From the NCBI RefSeq assembly GCF_030272615.1, contig NC_081406.1, positions 395,332,439 to 395,396,438 on the forward strand: a stretch of 64,000 nt of DNA. Direction: 5' to 3'. Position numbers and translations under genes: made by a program. Source of the DNA: Cryptomeria japonica. Lineage: Eukaryota > Streptophyta > Pinopsida > Cupressales > Cupressaceae. The notes under the pieces are model-generated. The model had not been told where the DNA came from, made no database searches, and saw only the letters and a list, made by a program, of their open reading frames with translations. How positions within the stretch are numbered: position 1 is the first letter of the stretch; each line of letters opens with the position of its first letter. Of the stretch, positions 33,611 through 45,982 are shown in pieces.

Positions 33611-34114
33611 CTATACAAAAACATCTTTTCTTATCAATTTCTCACTTGTAACCATAGGAGTACTTACCAGTTTATAATCTCCCACACCAAATTTCTTCAA
33701 CAATTCCTGAGCATATTTAGTTTGACAGATAAAAATATCTTTGTCAGTTTGAGTAATGTGCAAACCTAAGAAAAATTTCATCTCACCAATCATACACATC
33801 TCAAATTCTTTCTCCATATTTTTAGAAAATTCTATGCATAACTTATCTTCACCTCCAATTACAATATCATCAACAAATACTTCAACAATCAATATGTCAT
33901 TATCAATGATTTTATAATATAAATTACTGTCAACACTGCCCTTAGTAAAACCAAGCTTCAAAAAATATTTATCCAACCTTGCATACCAAGCTCTAGGTGC
34001 TTGTTTCAATCCATATAAAGATTTCCTTAACCTACAAAACATATCTGCATCATCTGATAGTGAAAAACCATTAATTTTCTCAATATAAACTTCTTCCCAT
34101 TCAAAAATGTACAT
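33611..34114 (-). pseudogene. Copia reverse transcriptase, C-terminal two thirds (element E)
   Basis: The 167-codon frame has [18 protein letters not shown], then the catalytic VFVDDIVIGG (the second and third Asp of the active site are present), MKFFLGLHITQ and TKYAQELLKKFGV. The N-terminal third of RT lies upstream (34115-34450) but is broken by stops. Copia order, with integrase before RT, is respected. Confidence 0.92.
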
Positions 34115-34648
34115 TTAACATCCATTTGATAAACCTTGTCGTTTTTATAAGTAGTATAGACAAGAAATAATCTTACGGCTTCAATCCTAGCTATAGGTGC
34201 AAAAGTCTCTCTATAATCAATTCCTTCCTTATGAGAATATCCTTTACAAACTAATCTAGCCTTATTCCTTATAAACTAACCATCCTCATTCAATTTATTC
34301 CTAAAAACCCATTTAGTTCCAATAACATTTTTTATTTTTAGGCCGAGGAACCAAAGTCTAGGTGTTATTTTTCTCAATATGATCTAATTCTTCTTCCATA
34401 GCTTTCAACCAATGTTCATCTTTACATGCCTCAATTATTCATAGCGGTTCAACTTGTTAAATTAAACATACCTCATTAGTTTCTAGTCTTCTTCTTGTCA
34501 TCACTCCATTGCTCTTATCCCCAATGATTTGATCTTCAGAATGATTCAATCTCACATACCTAGGAGTCTTCTGACTCTCTATTCGTCTTCCCTGTTATTC
34601 AGTCACTACAGAATTCTCTGATGTTTTTGGAGTAACTAGTTCAACTCT

Positions 34649-35687
34649 CTATTCTATTAAAGGTGCTACCAGTTTAGATATAATCATTTCCATTGCCGGT
34701 TTCTTCTCATAAATTCTGATTTGACTTTTGTTCAGCTCATCTACTTTTGACATTAGCACTCTCCACAATTCTCTGCAATCTCTTGTTATAACATCTATAT
34801 GCTTTGCTTTCAATAGAATAACCAAGAAATATGCCTTCATCACATCTAGGATCAAATTTACCATTAGTATCATCTCTCTTGATATAAAATTTACTACCAA
34901 ATTTTTTGAAATACTTAACTGTAGGTGTATTGCCAAACCATAATTCATAAGGTGTCTTACCAGTTTCTCCTTTGATATGTACTCTATTGAATGTATAAAC
35001 TGCTGTACTCATTGCTTCTCTCTAGTATATATGAGGTAGATTAGCTTCCATCATCATTGTTCTATCAACATCTAAGATAGTTATATTCTTCCTTTCCACA
35101 ACTCTGTTCTGCTGAGGTGTTCGGGGAGCATAAAATTGTCTTCTTATACCATGATTATCACAAAAGTTATTAAACTCATCGGATGTGAATTCTCCACCAT
35201 GATCTGATCTCAAACATTTAATCTTCAATCCTATCTCAGTTTCCACTTTAGCCTTAAATATTTTAAACTTTTCAAATGCTTCATATTTTTCTCTCAAAAA
35301 AGTAACCCACAGCATTCTAGAATAATCATCAATGATTAGCATGAAATATCTATCACCATGAAAAATTTTAACTCTACCAGGGCCACATAAATCAGTATGA
35401 TTAAGATCAAGAACATCATTTGATTTATCTTGTATACTCCTAAAAGAGGTTCTGACCCATTTACCTATTTGAAATTCTTTACATACCGAATTATAGGGCT
35501 TCATAATCTTAGGTATATCCCTAACCACCTTAGTTGAACAGATCTTCAAAATGCATTCAAAATTCACATGAAACAACCTTTTATGCCATAGCCAACTTTC
35601 ATCAATCTTTGTAATCAAACATGTCTTCTCACTAGAGTTCAAATAAAATATATTACCTTTTGTCTGTGTACTAGTTGCAATCTCCAA
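34649..35687 (-). pseudogene. Copia integrase (element E)
   Basis: Two frames (35687-35022 and 35012-34737) are separated by one stop near 35020. The zinc region has LWHKRLFHVNFE and VCKEFQIGK; the second Cys of the usual CKECQ is Phe here, so zinc binding should fail. The catalytic residues are in LNHTDLCGPG, CLRSDHGGEF and PQQNRVVERKN, so the D,D,E triad is kept. The second frame has the GKTPYELWFGNTPTVKYFKK and DEGIFLGYS landmarks of Copia integrase C-terminus. Integrase inserts the cDNA into the chromosome. Confidence 0.92.
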
Positions 35688-35779
35688 GCCAGAACTATTA
35701 ATGATTTTGCATTTTCCATCCTTTAACTATAATTGAAATCCCTTGTCTACCAATTATTCTAAAATCAAAAGATTATGCT

Positions 35780-36820
35780 TCAACCTTCAACATAATAAAT
35801 ATTGTCAGTATTGTTCTTACCATCCAAAGATATAGTTCCTTTTCCTTTAATCATGCATGCCTTGTAATCTCCAAATCTAGATAGTCCACCATCAAATTCT
35901 TGCAAAGACAGAAACTTCCCTGTATCTCCAGTCATATGATGTGAACAACTACTGTTAATTACCCATTCATCCTCGTCCTCAATTTTAGCAGCAAGTGCCT
36001 TCTCTTTGGGTACAATCTCATCCAGTTCCAGACCATCTTCCTTGATAGCCAGGAATACCCATTCCTTCCCATTGCCGGATCCACTAGTAGAGTCTTCTAC
36101 CGGTTCATCATCTGAATCAGTAATGCTTTCCTCATCTGCTATGTAGCATGATTTGTCTCTATTTTTCTTGTACTTATATTTGTTCTGATATCTAGGTTTA
36201 GGCTTAAATGCTCTTTTAACTCTTTCTTCAAATCTTGAATTCCTTCTAGGACATCTAGATACAAAATGACCAATCTTATTACATGCAAAACATTTAAAAG
36301 GTGCTTTTCCTTCATACTTACTTCCTATCGATCCTTTAGGTACTCTTCTAGAAAATGGTGCTTCGAGTTGCTCAAACTCATCATCTTCTCTCTTCATATC
36401 TTCTAACTCCTTTGCATATAAATTTTTCCATTCTTGCTTACCGGTTGCAGATGTAGATGCATGAAAAGCCAGTTCAATCTTCACAGCTCCAGAAGGTCCA
36501 AATTCCTCAAGCTCAAAAGCAGATAGTTTCCCAACCAAGGTATCTCTATTGACAGATGTATTAGCCATTGTTCTCAACTCATTAATAATAGTATCCTTCA
36601 TTTTGTAAGCCAGTGGTAGGGATCTCAAGACTTTAGAAACAATTTCATCTTTGCTTAAAGTTCCACCACAACATTGAATTCCCATAACAATCTCATTTAC
36701 CCTTTCCATGAATGCAGTAATCCTTTCATCTTCTTCCATCTTTAGATTTTCATATCTCACCCAGTAACCATCAAGTTTAGAAATCTTCACTATAGGGTCA
36801 CCTTCATTAAGAGTCTCCAA
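35780..36820 (-). pseudogene. Copia gag core, zinc knuckle and protease (element E)
   Basis: The 346-codon frame starts in the gag helical region (DGYWVRYENLKMEEDERI, RVNEIVMGIQ, VLRSLPLAYK). The zinc knuckle is CFACNKIGHFVSRC (CX2CX4HX4C, residues about 177-190). A Lys/Arg-rich and then acidic stretch follows. Protease starts at residue about 288 with WVINSSCSHHMTGD; the usual active site DSG is NSS, so two changes remove the catalytic Asp and Gly. It lies between the gag start (37141-36872) and integrase. Confidence 0.92.
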
Positions 36821-36871
36821 CTTATCCCATATAGCCTTTCAAGATGATTTATCTATTAATCCCATTATTTG

Positions 36872-37141
36872 TTAATCAAAAAGTGCACACAAGAGGGCTT
36901 CTCTTGCTCTACAATAATTCTCAAGCTCCTTGTCCAGGTTTGTCAAAGGAGGATTGCCATATCCTAGATTATAGGGTGTGACACCATTATGTGTGATCTC
37001 CAAAATCTTCTTGATAAGACATCTCAGATGAGTCTCCATCCAAATCTTCCATACTCTATAATTTGTTCCATCAAGCCTCAGAATATCCCTTCGAAAGATA
37101 GCTCCAAAAGAACTGGATGAACTTGAACTATTAGTCGCCAT
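36872..37141 (-). pseudogene. Copia gag N-terminal part (element E)
   Basis: The 89-codon frame begins MATNSSSSSSSFGAIFRRDI and contains LDGTNYRVWKIWMETHLRC, the conserved start of Copia gags, just downstream of the primer-binding site. A stop at 36870 separates it from the gag core. Confidence 0.9.
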
Positions 37142-37183
37142 AGGATCTTCCTCAAGAAGTTAAGCTTTCTGTAGAGAGGACCA

Positions 37184-37199
37184 AAGCTCTGATATCAAT
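37184..37199 (-). promoter_or_regulatory. Primer-binding site of element E
   Basis: The minus strand has TTGATATCAGAGCTTTGG two bases after the LTR end. This is the initiator-methionine tRNA type (TGGTATCAGAGC) with small changes, standard for plant Copia elements. Confidence 0.85.
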
Positions 37200-38388
37200 T
37201 GTTAGATAGTTCAGATAACCGAAAGACAACTAAGAGAGGGGGGTGAATCAATTGTCTCAGATTACAGGAACATTCAACAATTAAAACTTTAATACCTCAA
37301 AACATTAATACCAAAATAGTAGTTAATCAATTAAGCATGAACAATAATCACAGAATAAAAGCCATCCACACAACACCAAGATTTATACGTGGAAAACCTG
37401 GTAAAGGGAAAAACCATGGTGGGAAGCCTACCCAGAGTTAGATAATACTTCTGCAGTAAGTATGTGAATTACAATGAAGGGGCCTGCACTTGTAGGAAGG
37501 CTAACAACCTAGAGCACACTTCTCATCACAAAAGGAGCCTCACTAACTACATAGAAATCTAGACTACAATCCAGAGAAGTGTTGAACTGCAAAAGATAAC
37601 ATCTCCTATGCCTTAGTACAGTTCTGGTTAAGCTCAATATCGGAGGACTAAATCCTCTTACATAAACCCAATTCAATCTCCAATGATCAACCTACTCTTC
37701 TACCTAAATAATATTACATTATTCACACATTACATTTCTTGACCATGACCTCTTACATTAACCATGATGATCTACAATGAGATCTTACATTTATTTATAC
37801 AAACCCTCGACCATAAACAATCAGGTTGGCCATCGGACAATAAATTGATTACATAATTACAAACCATGTCGGCCTTAGACCAAACAAGTAATATCGACAC
37901 ATAAGACATCCCAGAAATACAACATTAGGTCCTATAGACACGTTACATTAAAGCCAATCCATAACCTAGATCAACCGGGACCAAGTATAGGTCCACACTC
38001 TTCAGCAATGATCTCCAAACACCAAGTCTTGAACACAATCACCAACAATATCCTAAAAATCCATCAGAAGTTTTACCAGCACCACTTGTGCAATTCATCA
38101 AGGATCTCCATCGAAAGCTCTACCGATGAAACCCTCACCAGAACTAGAAACCAATATTCTAAGCAAGCAGGATAGCATCCAATCTCCAAACCAAAACCAA
38201 CTGACCAAATATGAGTATAAGTATCATGAACAAGCCAATTCTGTCACCAGATTATACCGGATCATGCCTGATCCAAGTTAAGTAGAAACCACTCAACCTA
38301 CCAGGACCAGAAGGGTGTCGATAAACCATCCAAACAACTAGTGTTGACATCAATGCAACACATAATCAATTCCACCAAATGGCCAACA
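37200..38388 (-). repeat. 5' LTR of element E (1189 bp)
   Basis: Minus strand from TGTTGGCCATTTGGTGG (38388 down) to CTATCTAACA at 37200. It pairs with 31343-32556. Confidence 0.94.
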
Positions 38389-38393
38389 ACCTT
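38389..38393. repeat. Target-site duplication of element E, right copy (ACCTT)
   Basis: Identical to 31338-31342. Confidence 0.92.
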
Positions 38394-38428
38394 AATAGTT
38401 TGGCAAAATGTATACATGGTTTCTCCAA

Positions 38429-40031
38429 TGATGAGCCTATAAATTAACCATATTAGTAAATATTTTAACTCATTTTTATAATGTCCTTCCAAGTAATTTC
38501 CAAACATTACCTTGGTTTTGTGAAGCATTAACTAGGATTAATGGTGTTTGATATGCATATTTGTGTCTAGCTAGTTGATGCTAACTGATGATAAAATATT
38601 ATAATAAATGGTTATTGTTTAATGTAAAGTAATTTGGAATGATTAACATTTTGTTGTGAGTTTTTTGAGTTGATCATACAGCTAGAAGGAAGAAGGAACA
38701 AATTGGCAATTGATAGATGTAACAGTTGACTGAAAGTGTAGAAAAAGTCAAGAGACCAATTTCAGTAAAACAAGAATATCTCACTCATTTCTTAACAAAA
38801 TTAATATTTTCAAAATGATTTGGAAATTTTAAAAGGATATCTAAAATGGGTTTAAACCGTTTGAGCATATTCACAATAGGTAATGAGCATCTTTCACCAG
38901 AAGTTGACTGAGACAAACTAGCGGATTTTTAGGCAGCAGTTAAAGATTGAGTTCTAGTTCAAATTGGACTCTTCTACCTCTTCATGTGTTCATATATTTG
39001 GAGTTGTTAAAGTGAAGAAACATTGGAGAAGATTGTGGAAACAATATTTGATGATTCATAAATAATTATAACATGTTTTATAAAAAAGTTCAACCATGAC
39101 TGTACTTTATAGTTGTAGAGTTCGAAGATGATTAGAACTCTCTCAACTCTTGTTAGTTTAATCTTTATTATTAGTCATGTGTAGAATAAGTCATCTCCTT
39201 TTTGTCATAGGAGAAATGACATTTATAATAAGTTGTTGAGTTTTTAATTACTTCAACTCTCAAGCCTCAAGCATAAATTTGAGATTTTGTTGAGTAGTGT
39301 TGTAAGTAGTGTTGAAAGTAGTGTTGAAAGTAGTGTTGATAGTAGTGTTGATAGTAGTTTAGAGAATATCTAGTTAGTGTTGAGTCTTGTTAGTAGTATC
39401 TATATTCAATGAAAAAGTCTGATATATGTCCATGTAATATTTTATTTACAATAAGAAGATTATTTGAGCATTGAAGCTTGTCTATTGAAGATGGAATGCT
39501 AATGACAGATTGAAGCAACTGAAGCAAAAGCCACTTGAGGAACATTGATTTCATCATAGTTTAGATTTTTATTCATTATGCTTTAATTTAATTAGTGAGC
39601 TAGTTATGATAGGTTTTGTTTTCAGCACATTTGGTTTCACTAGTTTTAGAACAATCATCCTGCAACCACTGTTGTTGCAAATAACCAGTCATCCTGCAGC
39701 CACTGTTGTTGCAGATAACTAGTCATCCTATAGCCACTGCTGTTGCAAATAACCAGTCTTCCTGTAGCCACTGTTGTGTAGTTAGTTTTATTTCTAACAT
39801 TGTCATGTTTTCAATTCAGTTTATTATTCTGAGTCTATATTCTATACACAACTGATATAATAGCTTAGAAGGCTTCCATAGTGCATATACAGTGTTGTCT
39901 CATTTCAAGTTCATGTCCTTGGGTTGATAATTAAATGTAGCTTCTATTACATGAAGGGTTTCTTAGTGTGGATAAAATCCCTAAGTTGTGAACTAGTATT
40001 CCAACCTCAATTGCAATTAAAAAGCCCAACA
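38429..40031 (+). repeat. 5' LTR of element D (1603 bp)
   Basis: It starts TGATGAGCCTATAAATT and ends AAAAAGCCCAACA. It contains a 12-bp minisatellite (39293-39358, GTAGTGTTGAAA) and a 34-bp repeat (39652-39780, TCATCCTGCAGCCACTG as core, almost four copies). Confidence 0.9.
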
Positions 40032-40035
40032 TTTT

Positions 40036-40053
40036 TGGCATCATTGTTGGGGA
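40036..40053 (+). promoter_or_regulatory. Primer-binding site of element D (decayed)
   Basis: TGGCATCATTGTTGGGGA aligns with the tRNA-Asp-type site TGGCGCCGTTGCCGGGGA; all five differences are C-to-T or G-to-A. It sits four bases behind the LTR. Confidence 0.8.
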
Positions 40054-40379
40054 TGGGTCAAACTGTGAAAGTCACTAAGTTGTTTTAGAATTCAATGAAG
40101 AACAATAACCAATAGCCAATATCATTTGTAGCAAGTTTGGAAATCAATGGAGACATGTTCTCTAACATCATAGAGAAATTTTGTTCATGTATTGATGCCA
40201 AGGTGCTGGTTTGTGAGAAGGTAAAGGAAGATAACCTTGTTTTGCAAAATGAAGAAGTTACCATACACAAGGTTGTTTAACGTGATGTCAAATTAGAATT
40301 CTTACTTCAAGAAGAGGGTTGCCATAAAGCTAAATTCAGTCCTCTAATGCTGAAAAGTAAATAAGATATTGATGAATAC

Positions 40380-40871
40380 ATGTTTTGGGACAACTTAGAG
40401 AATTTTTTCTTAAATTTGGATGCTATACAAGTATCTTTTATAGAGAAAAATCATGAGCAACAAGAGCAAAGTGCAGAAATTTCTATGTTTCAGTCAAATA
40501 AGTCACGCAAATTGGTGTTTACAAATCAAGAAGAGGACAAAGAGGCATCCCATCAACACAAGAGCACAAAGAAGGGTTCTAAATTTTTGCTTTCACAAGG
40601 ATGTCCCATTAGACATCTAGCTAAGAAGGAGACAAGAAAAGAATCACAACTTATTGCATCCAAGCATGAAGTTGTTGCTAAAGATGAAGCTAAATTTCTT
40701 GTTGCAGCTGAAGAAGAATGGTTTTATCTCTCTTATCCACTTCAAAACAACAGTATATATGGTCAATGTGAAGTGGTAAGAGAGTTTTTTAATGTCTTTG
40801 AAAATTCATTGCAACTTTTTGTTAAGTTTCTATTGATATTGCAACTCTTTTGGTTGCACATAAGCATGTGA
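40380..40871 (+). other. ORF in the internal region of element D (163 codons)
   Basis: The frame starts MFWDNLENFFLNLDAIQVSF and is Lys/Glu/Gln-rich in the middle, ending in a hydrophobic segment (FVKFLLILQLFWLHISM). I recognise no gag, protease, RT or host domain. It may be a rest of a gag-like ORF, or chance. There is no matching copy elsewhere in the window. Confidence 0.35.
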
Positions 40872-41650
40872 AGCATTGTAAGTTGCTGAGAAAGGGCAGA
40901 TATTTCGTAGAACTAGTGAATGGTTTTGTTTGAGTAAGTCTTATTTTCTAGTTAGTGTAGGTTAGGATAGGTTTTTCATTCACTAAGTGATCTTGCACAA
41001 TGTCTTAGATGTCTTTTTCTTCATTTGTTCATGCTTAATTAGTTAGGTGTTGTCTAGTGAAGTTGTTTCCCCAAATTCTTCTTATTTAAATGACTCTTTT
41101 AGAGTTGTATTGCAGTCATTGGATGGAGGTGCATCAATTGTTCAAAAAGTTTGCAACCTTTTCAAAGTTACTTGCAGCAGTTGTAGTGTGACTAAATAGT
41201 CAACCTACACAATCTTCCAAAAAGTCTATAACAACATTTAATGTAAAATATGTAGCATTCTTAAAGAGACCTATAAACTCAGCTACTTAGGGACCTGTAC
41301 TTTCAGCATTTACAACTTCCCAAAGAACAAAAGGAACTTACATTTATGATTTCCATTTATTTGTAATATTTATCATTTTTAGTTAATTGGTTATGTATGC
41401 ATTACAATGTGTTTATCAATTGTCCTATTTCTAGTTACATGCTTCATAACTGATTTATTTTGCCATCCTCATCCATTAATTGTCATTTGATGACAAATGA
41501 CCTTTAAGTTGGGTGGAAACATAATATTTTCAGACCTATGTAGTAGCAAATACAATGAGAAGAAAAGACAAGAGCCCAGGAAGAGGATATGACAGTCACA
41601 AAATTTTATGCATAACCAATGTCTACTCCTTGCTTGAGGACAAGCAAGAT
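40872..41650. other. Internal non-coding region of element D
   Basis: Nothing recognisable is seen, except GCTTGAGGACAAGCAAG at about 41631, a phrase commonly found near the polypurine tract of plant LTR elements. Confidence 0.5.
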
Positions 41651-41654
41651 TTCA

Positions 41655-41665
41655 GCTAGGGGGAA
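41655..41665 (+). promoter_or_regulatory. Polypurine tract of element D
   Basis: CTAGGGGGAA immediately before the LTR start TGATGAGCC. Confidence 0.75.
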
Positions 41666-42561
41666 TGATGAGCCTATAAATTGACCATATTATTTAATTT
41701 TTTACCTCATGTTTATAATTTCCTTCCAAGTAATTTCCAAACATTACCTTGGTTTTGTGAAGCATTAACTAGGATTAATGGTGTTTGATATGCATATGTG
41801 TATCTAGCTAGTTGATGCTAAATGATGATAAAATATTATAATAAATGGTTATTGTTTAATGTAAAGTAATTTGGAATGATTAACATATTTTTTGTGAGTG
41901 TTTTGAGTTGATCATATAGCTAGAAGGAAGAAGGAACAAGTTGGCAATTGATAGATGTAACAGTTGACCGAAAGTGTAGAAAAAGTCAAAAGACCAGTTT
42001 TAGTAAAACAAGCATATCGCACTCATTTTTTAATGAAATTCAAAATGATATGGAAATATTAAAAGGATATCTAAAATGGGTTTAAAATGTTTGAGCTGAT
42101 TCTCAATATTTAATGAGAATATTTCACCAGAAGTTGACTGAGACAAACTAGTGGATTTTTCAGGCAGCAGTTAAATATTGAGTTCTAGTTCAACTTGGAC
42201 TCTTCTACCTCTTCATGAGTTCGTATATTTGGAGTTATTCAAGTGAATACAAATTGGATAAGATTGTGGAAACAATATTTGATGATTCATAAATAATTAT
42301 AACATGTTTTGCACATATGTTCAACCATGACTATACTTTATAGTTGTAGAGTTTGAAGATGATTAGAACTCTCTCAACTCTTGTTAGTTTAATCTTTATT
42401 ATTAGTCATGTGTAGAATAAGTCATCTCCTTTATATAATAGGAGAAATGAAATTTTTAATAAGTTGTTGAGTTTGTAAGTACTTCAACTCTCAAGCCTCA
42501 AGCATGAATCTGAGATTTTGTTGAGTAGTGTTGTAAGTAGTGTTGAAAGTGGTGTTGATAG
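41666..42561 (+). repeat. 3' LTR of element D, left part
   Basis: It matches 38429 to about 39340 and stops in the 12-bp minisatellite, where element C is inserted; the target copy GATAG is 42557-42561. Confidence 0.9.
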
Positions 42562-43703
42562 TGTAATACCCTAAAATTGGTCATCTAAACCATGGGCCCC
42601 TAATCTCGACAACATCACCAAGGTCCTAACCAAAGGCAACTAAATCAATCTTGACCACATTATTAATTCTTTAATTATCAAAAATCACATAGCAAATCAA
42701 CCACTCAATATTAATTAAATATTTATTTAATTAATTGAATTATTTCAAGAATAATCATTTTGATCAATTATCCCATTTTAATTTATTAAATATCTTTGCA
42801 TATTTAATTAATTAATAAATTTGCCATTCAATCATGCGAAAGGATTAATTTATTACAAAAGATGAATTAATTTATTACAAGGAGTTGAATTGAAACAAAA
42901 CAAAAGTCAAAAAAAGAATTGAATTGAGAGAGAAATCAAACTTGAGATATTATTTCTTTTTCTTAATTTAGATCTTGAAATCAGAAAAGCAATTTAATTG
43001 AATTGTTGAATTATTCTCTAAAATTGGAACTCAAAGCTTTTCAGAAAAAGAAGTTCAGTTGCATTAAGAAAACTCTTTTCTTGATTAAATTGAAGAATTA
43101 TCTATTTTTATCAGATATGCATGGAACTAATTTATTATTATTTTCCAATGCAACTTGGACTTCTAATTTGAATGCATTTCAATTAAACTATAATTGGAAT
43201 CTATCTCAAGGTTAACTCAACTTGATTTCTCAATTATTTTCAATTAATCCTAAATTGAGCTTTTTGTAATTCTCTATAAATTCAGTCTTCAGCTCTCATT
43301 CCAATTCACCCCAGAGATTTTTGAGAACACACTTGGAAATTATTATCATGCTAATTTCACTCTAGAGTCATTGAAATCATTGTGCTTTTTTAGATTACTT
43401 GCATCCATTTTACATTCATAATTGCTTGCATGCATTGTTGCTTGAATTTGCTTGAATTATTCATCCATCTTGCATCCATATAGCTTAATATCATATAGAT
43501 TAAATCCTTCATCTTGGTGTAGTCTAGTCACTGGTATTGCTTATAAAAAATCTGAGAGCAATCTTATACTTGCATCTTTTAGAAGGCAATTAGTCGCTTT
43601 GCTATGGTTTATTTCTTATTGATTATTGATTACTAACCATGCATATAATTACTTAATTGAAGTGTTGTGCTTATAGCTACAGGTTCACTTTTTCACACAC
43701 ACA
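42562..43703 (+). repeat. 5' LTR of element C (1142 bp)
   Basis: It starts TGTAATACCCTAAAATTGG and ends CACACACACA. A TATA-like CTATAAA is at 43274-43280. It matches the element B LTR (20098-21230) along its whole length. Confidence 0.95.
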
Positions 43704-43707
43704 TCTC

Positions 43708-43727
43708 TGGCGCCCACCATGGGGTCC
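43708..43727 (+). promoter_or_regulatory. Primer-binding site of element C
   Basis: TGGCGCCCACCATGGGGTCC, four bases after the LTR; compare element B at 20078-20097. Confidence 0.78.
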
Positions 43728-45982
43728 GAAGACTACATTTTTTTTCGGCCTTCAAGATTGACTGCTTTATTTTTTCTTATTTTCCAAGTTTTAGATTTTT
43801 TTGGTTTTTCATCCGTACATCTCGTACGACAATTCCCACAGGCTGAAATGACAAATTGCAGGTGTCGCATGAATTATAAACATATTATTGTATGAGTAGA
43901 CACTCTGTCATACGAGCAGATCCTCTGTCTTACGAGTAGTAATCATCTATCATACAAGTCAACATCATCAGCAATCTGGTCTCGTACTATACTGTATCCT
44001 GTCTCGTACGAGTCGAGACTCTGTCGTACGATTCTGTATTTTCTGGTAAAGGAGGCAAAATTTCATATTTTTCATTTCTGACGACTGACCTTGACTGTTT
44101 ATCTATCTGTCTCAGAGTTTTTCACAGCCTAACTAGTTTTTGCAAAATGCTTGTTAAAGAATATTGCTTGTCACACAAAGACAATATGACTACTGATTCG
44201 TTGTCTTTGCAGGTTGCCTAAGGAGAATCGACTAAACATCGTGTACTCTTTAAATTTATTTTTAGGAACCTAACTTGCTATCTGGTTAAAGAAAAAATCT
44301 GTCTTTTGTGCTTTTAGAAGATTCTGAGAGGTAGGAGAGTATGCTCTTGTGTTTTTCTAGACAATCAGAAATCCAAACCCTAGAAGCTTTTTCTTTGTTT
44401 GAGATTTGTACATCTTTAGCAGGCCTGCCCTCCTGAGGGGTTGAAAAACTCTTAAAGCCGTTACGGTCAGTGTGAGGGGAACGACCTAAGTGGGAACGGC
44501 TAGAGACCAAGTACTCCAACCCACTATAAAATAAACGTGATTTGATGAAAATCAAGTCAATGACAATGCTCGGGAATAGCTCTCCTCTATACCTTCGGGT
44601 ATATTAAACCTTGGTTTTCAAGGCTGGGAGACCTCTTAATTGAGTTTATACCTCAACGCGCCGAATGGATCCCTGACTAAATCCAATTTAAAATTAGAAG
44701 CTACCCTGTTCATCTCCAAAAGGGGGATAATCTTTGTGCAAGAGAGATAGTAACTCTCCCAGGATACTTGTCATTTCGTGCCCCCACTAGCGTTTGGAGT
44801 CGGATAATACAGCGTTGAGAATCCATTGCGTGAGACTCAGCGGCTATATTCTGATTAGCTATTGGGTGTGTACATGAGTCTACAAGCAAAGGTTTTCTTT
44901 CCTCACCAAATTCCTTAGGGTTTGCATGCTCTGATTGAAGTCACTATAAATACTACTTGTTTTCTGTGTTTTTCATCCCTGAAACAAAAAAACTGAAATA
45001 CCAAAAATCAGTGAAGACCAGAAATAACTCAGTGAGTCAAAACTCTGTCCGTGTCAGAAACTAGTCCATCTTAAGTCGAAATTCTGCATTGTGTCAGAAA
45101 CTAGTCCATCCTAAGTCAAAATTCTGCCCATGTCAGAAACTAGTCCATCCTAAGTCGAAACTCTGTCTGTGTCAGAAAATAGTCAATCCCAGTCAAAAAT
45201 CAGTCCATCTCAGAATTTGTCATACTCAGTTGGTCATACTCAGCAGTCAGAAAACTCAGAATTTTTAGTCTCTGCCCTATGAATAGTCATATGAGTCTGC
45301 TAATTTGTCATGCTGCACCAGTCCTGTGTCGTACAAATCTACTCAATTGTCATTCTATAGCAGATTCTCTATCATACGAGTCTAAATCATTCATCATTCT
45401 GCACTGTATTCTGTTTCGTATGAGACATAATCGACTTCAGTCTTTTTCCGTTCTGCACATGCCATCAGTCGTACGGTATAAGACAACAACTCGTACGAAA
45501 CAAAACTTCTATCGTCCTATAACTACTAAATTATCATTCGGTTTAGCAAACCCAGTCGTACGAGTCTCTGGTTTTGTCAGACAGAACATTCAAAATTGTC
45601 AAAAACACAGTCTATAGCGAACATAATACTGGTTATCATTTTCCTGAGCATAAAATAGATCAAGATAGTGTACCTCTACCATTTTTTGTTGCATGATTTG
45701 GTTGATCACCCTTCAACTAGTTCAATCAAAACTACCTATCAAACTCAAGTCACTTAGCTAACATCTTACATAGGATATATCATTCCTAAATCAGATTGAA
45801 TCTTAGTTACAATTTTAGAATCAACCCAGGAAAACATCTTAGACAGGATAGATCATTCCTGAAATCAGACAAAATCTCAGTTGTTTCTCCCAAAACAATA
45901 CGCTAAACAGAACAAACTAGCTCTAAAATTGATCTCAACCTCCACATCACAAAACAACTCTAGGTCACACTAATCCATAAAA
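43728..45982 (+). other. Leader of element C
   Basis: It matches the element B leader. TCGTACGA-type clusters are at 43815-44035 (exact at 43822, 44004, 44024) and 45290-45570 (exact at 45491, 45556). The 39-bp repeat (about four copies) is at 45030-45200. The antisense ORF homologous to 19230-19517 is 44555-44286 (89 codons, intact). Confidence 0.82.

Larger units (their letters stand above)
31343..38388 (-). mobile_element. Element E: complete Ty1/Copia retrotransposon (7046 bp)
   Basis: Both LTRs (31343-32556 and 37200-38388), primer-binding site, gag, protease, integrase, RT, RNase H and polypurine tract are in Copia order on the minus strand. The ACCTT duplication on both sides proves a single insertion. 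The LTR stretches I compared differ at about 8-9% of sites, so it is older than element C. Stops and active-site losses in several domains show it is inactive. Confidence 0.95.

Noticed and set aside
38424-38428. TCCAA as certain target duplication of element D
   Set aside because: The right flank is TCTGA; two of five bases differ. Possible decay by transitions, but not proof.
43815-44035. CRISPR-like or satellite array
   Set aside because: The units are diverged and irregular, there are no identical repeats with unique spacers, and the sequence is a plant retrotransposon leader.
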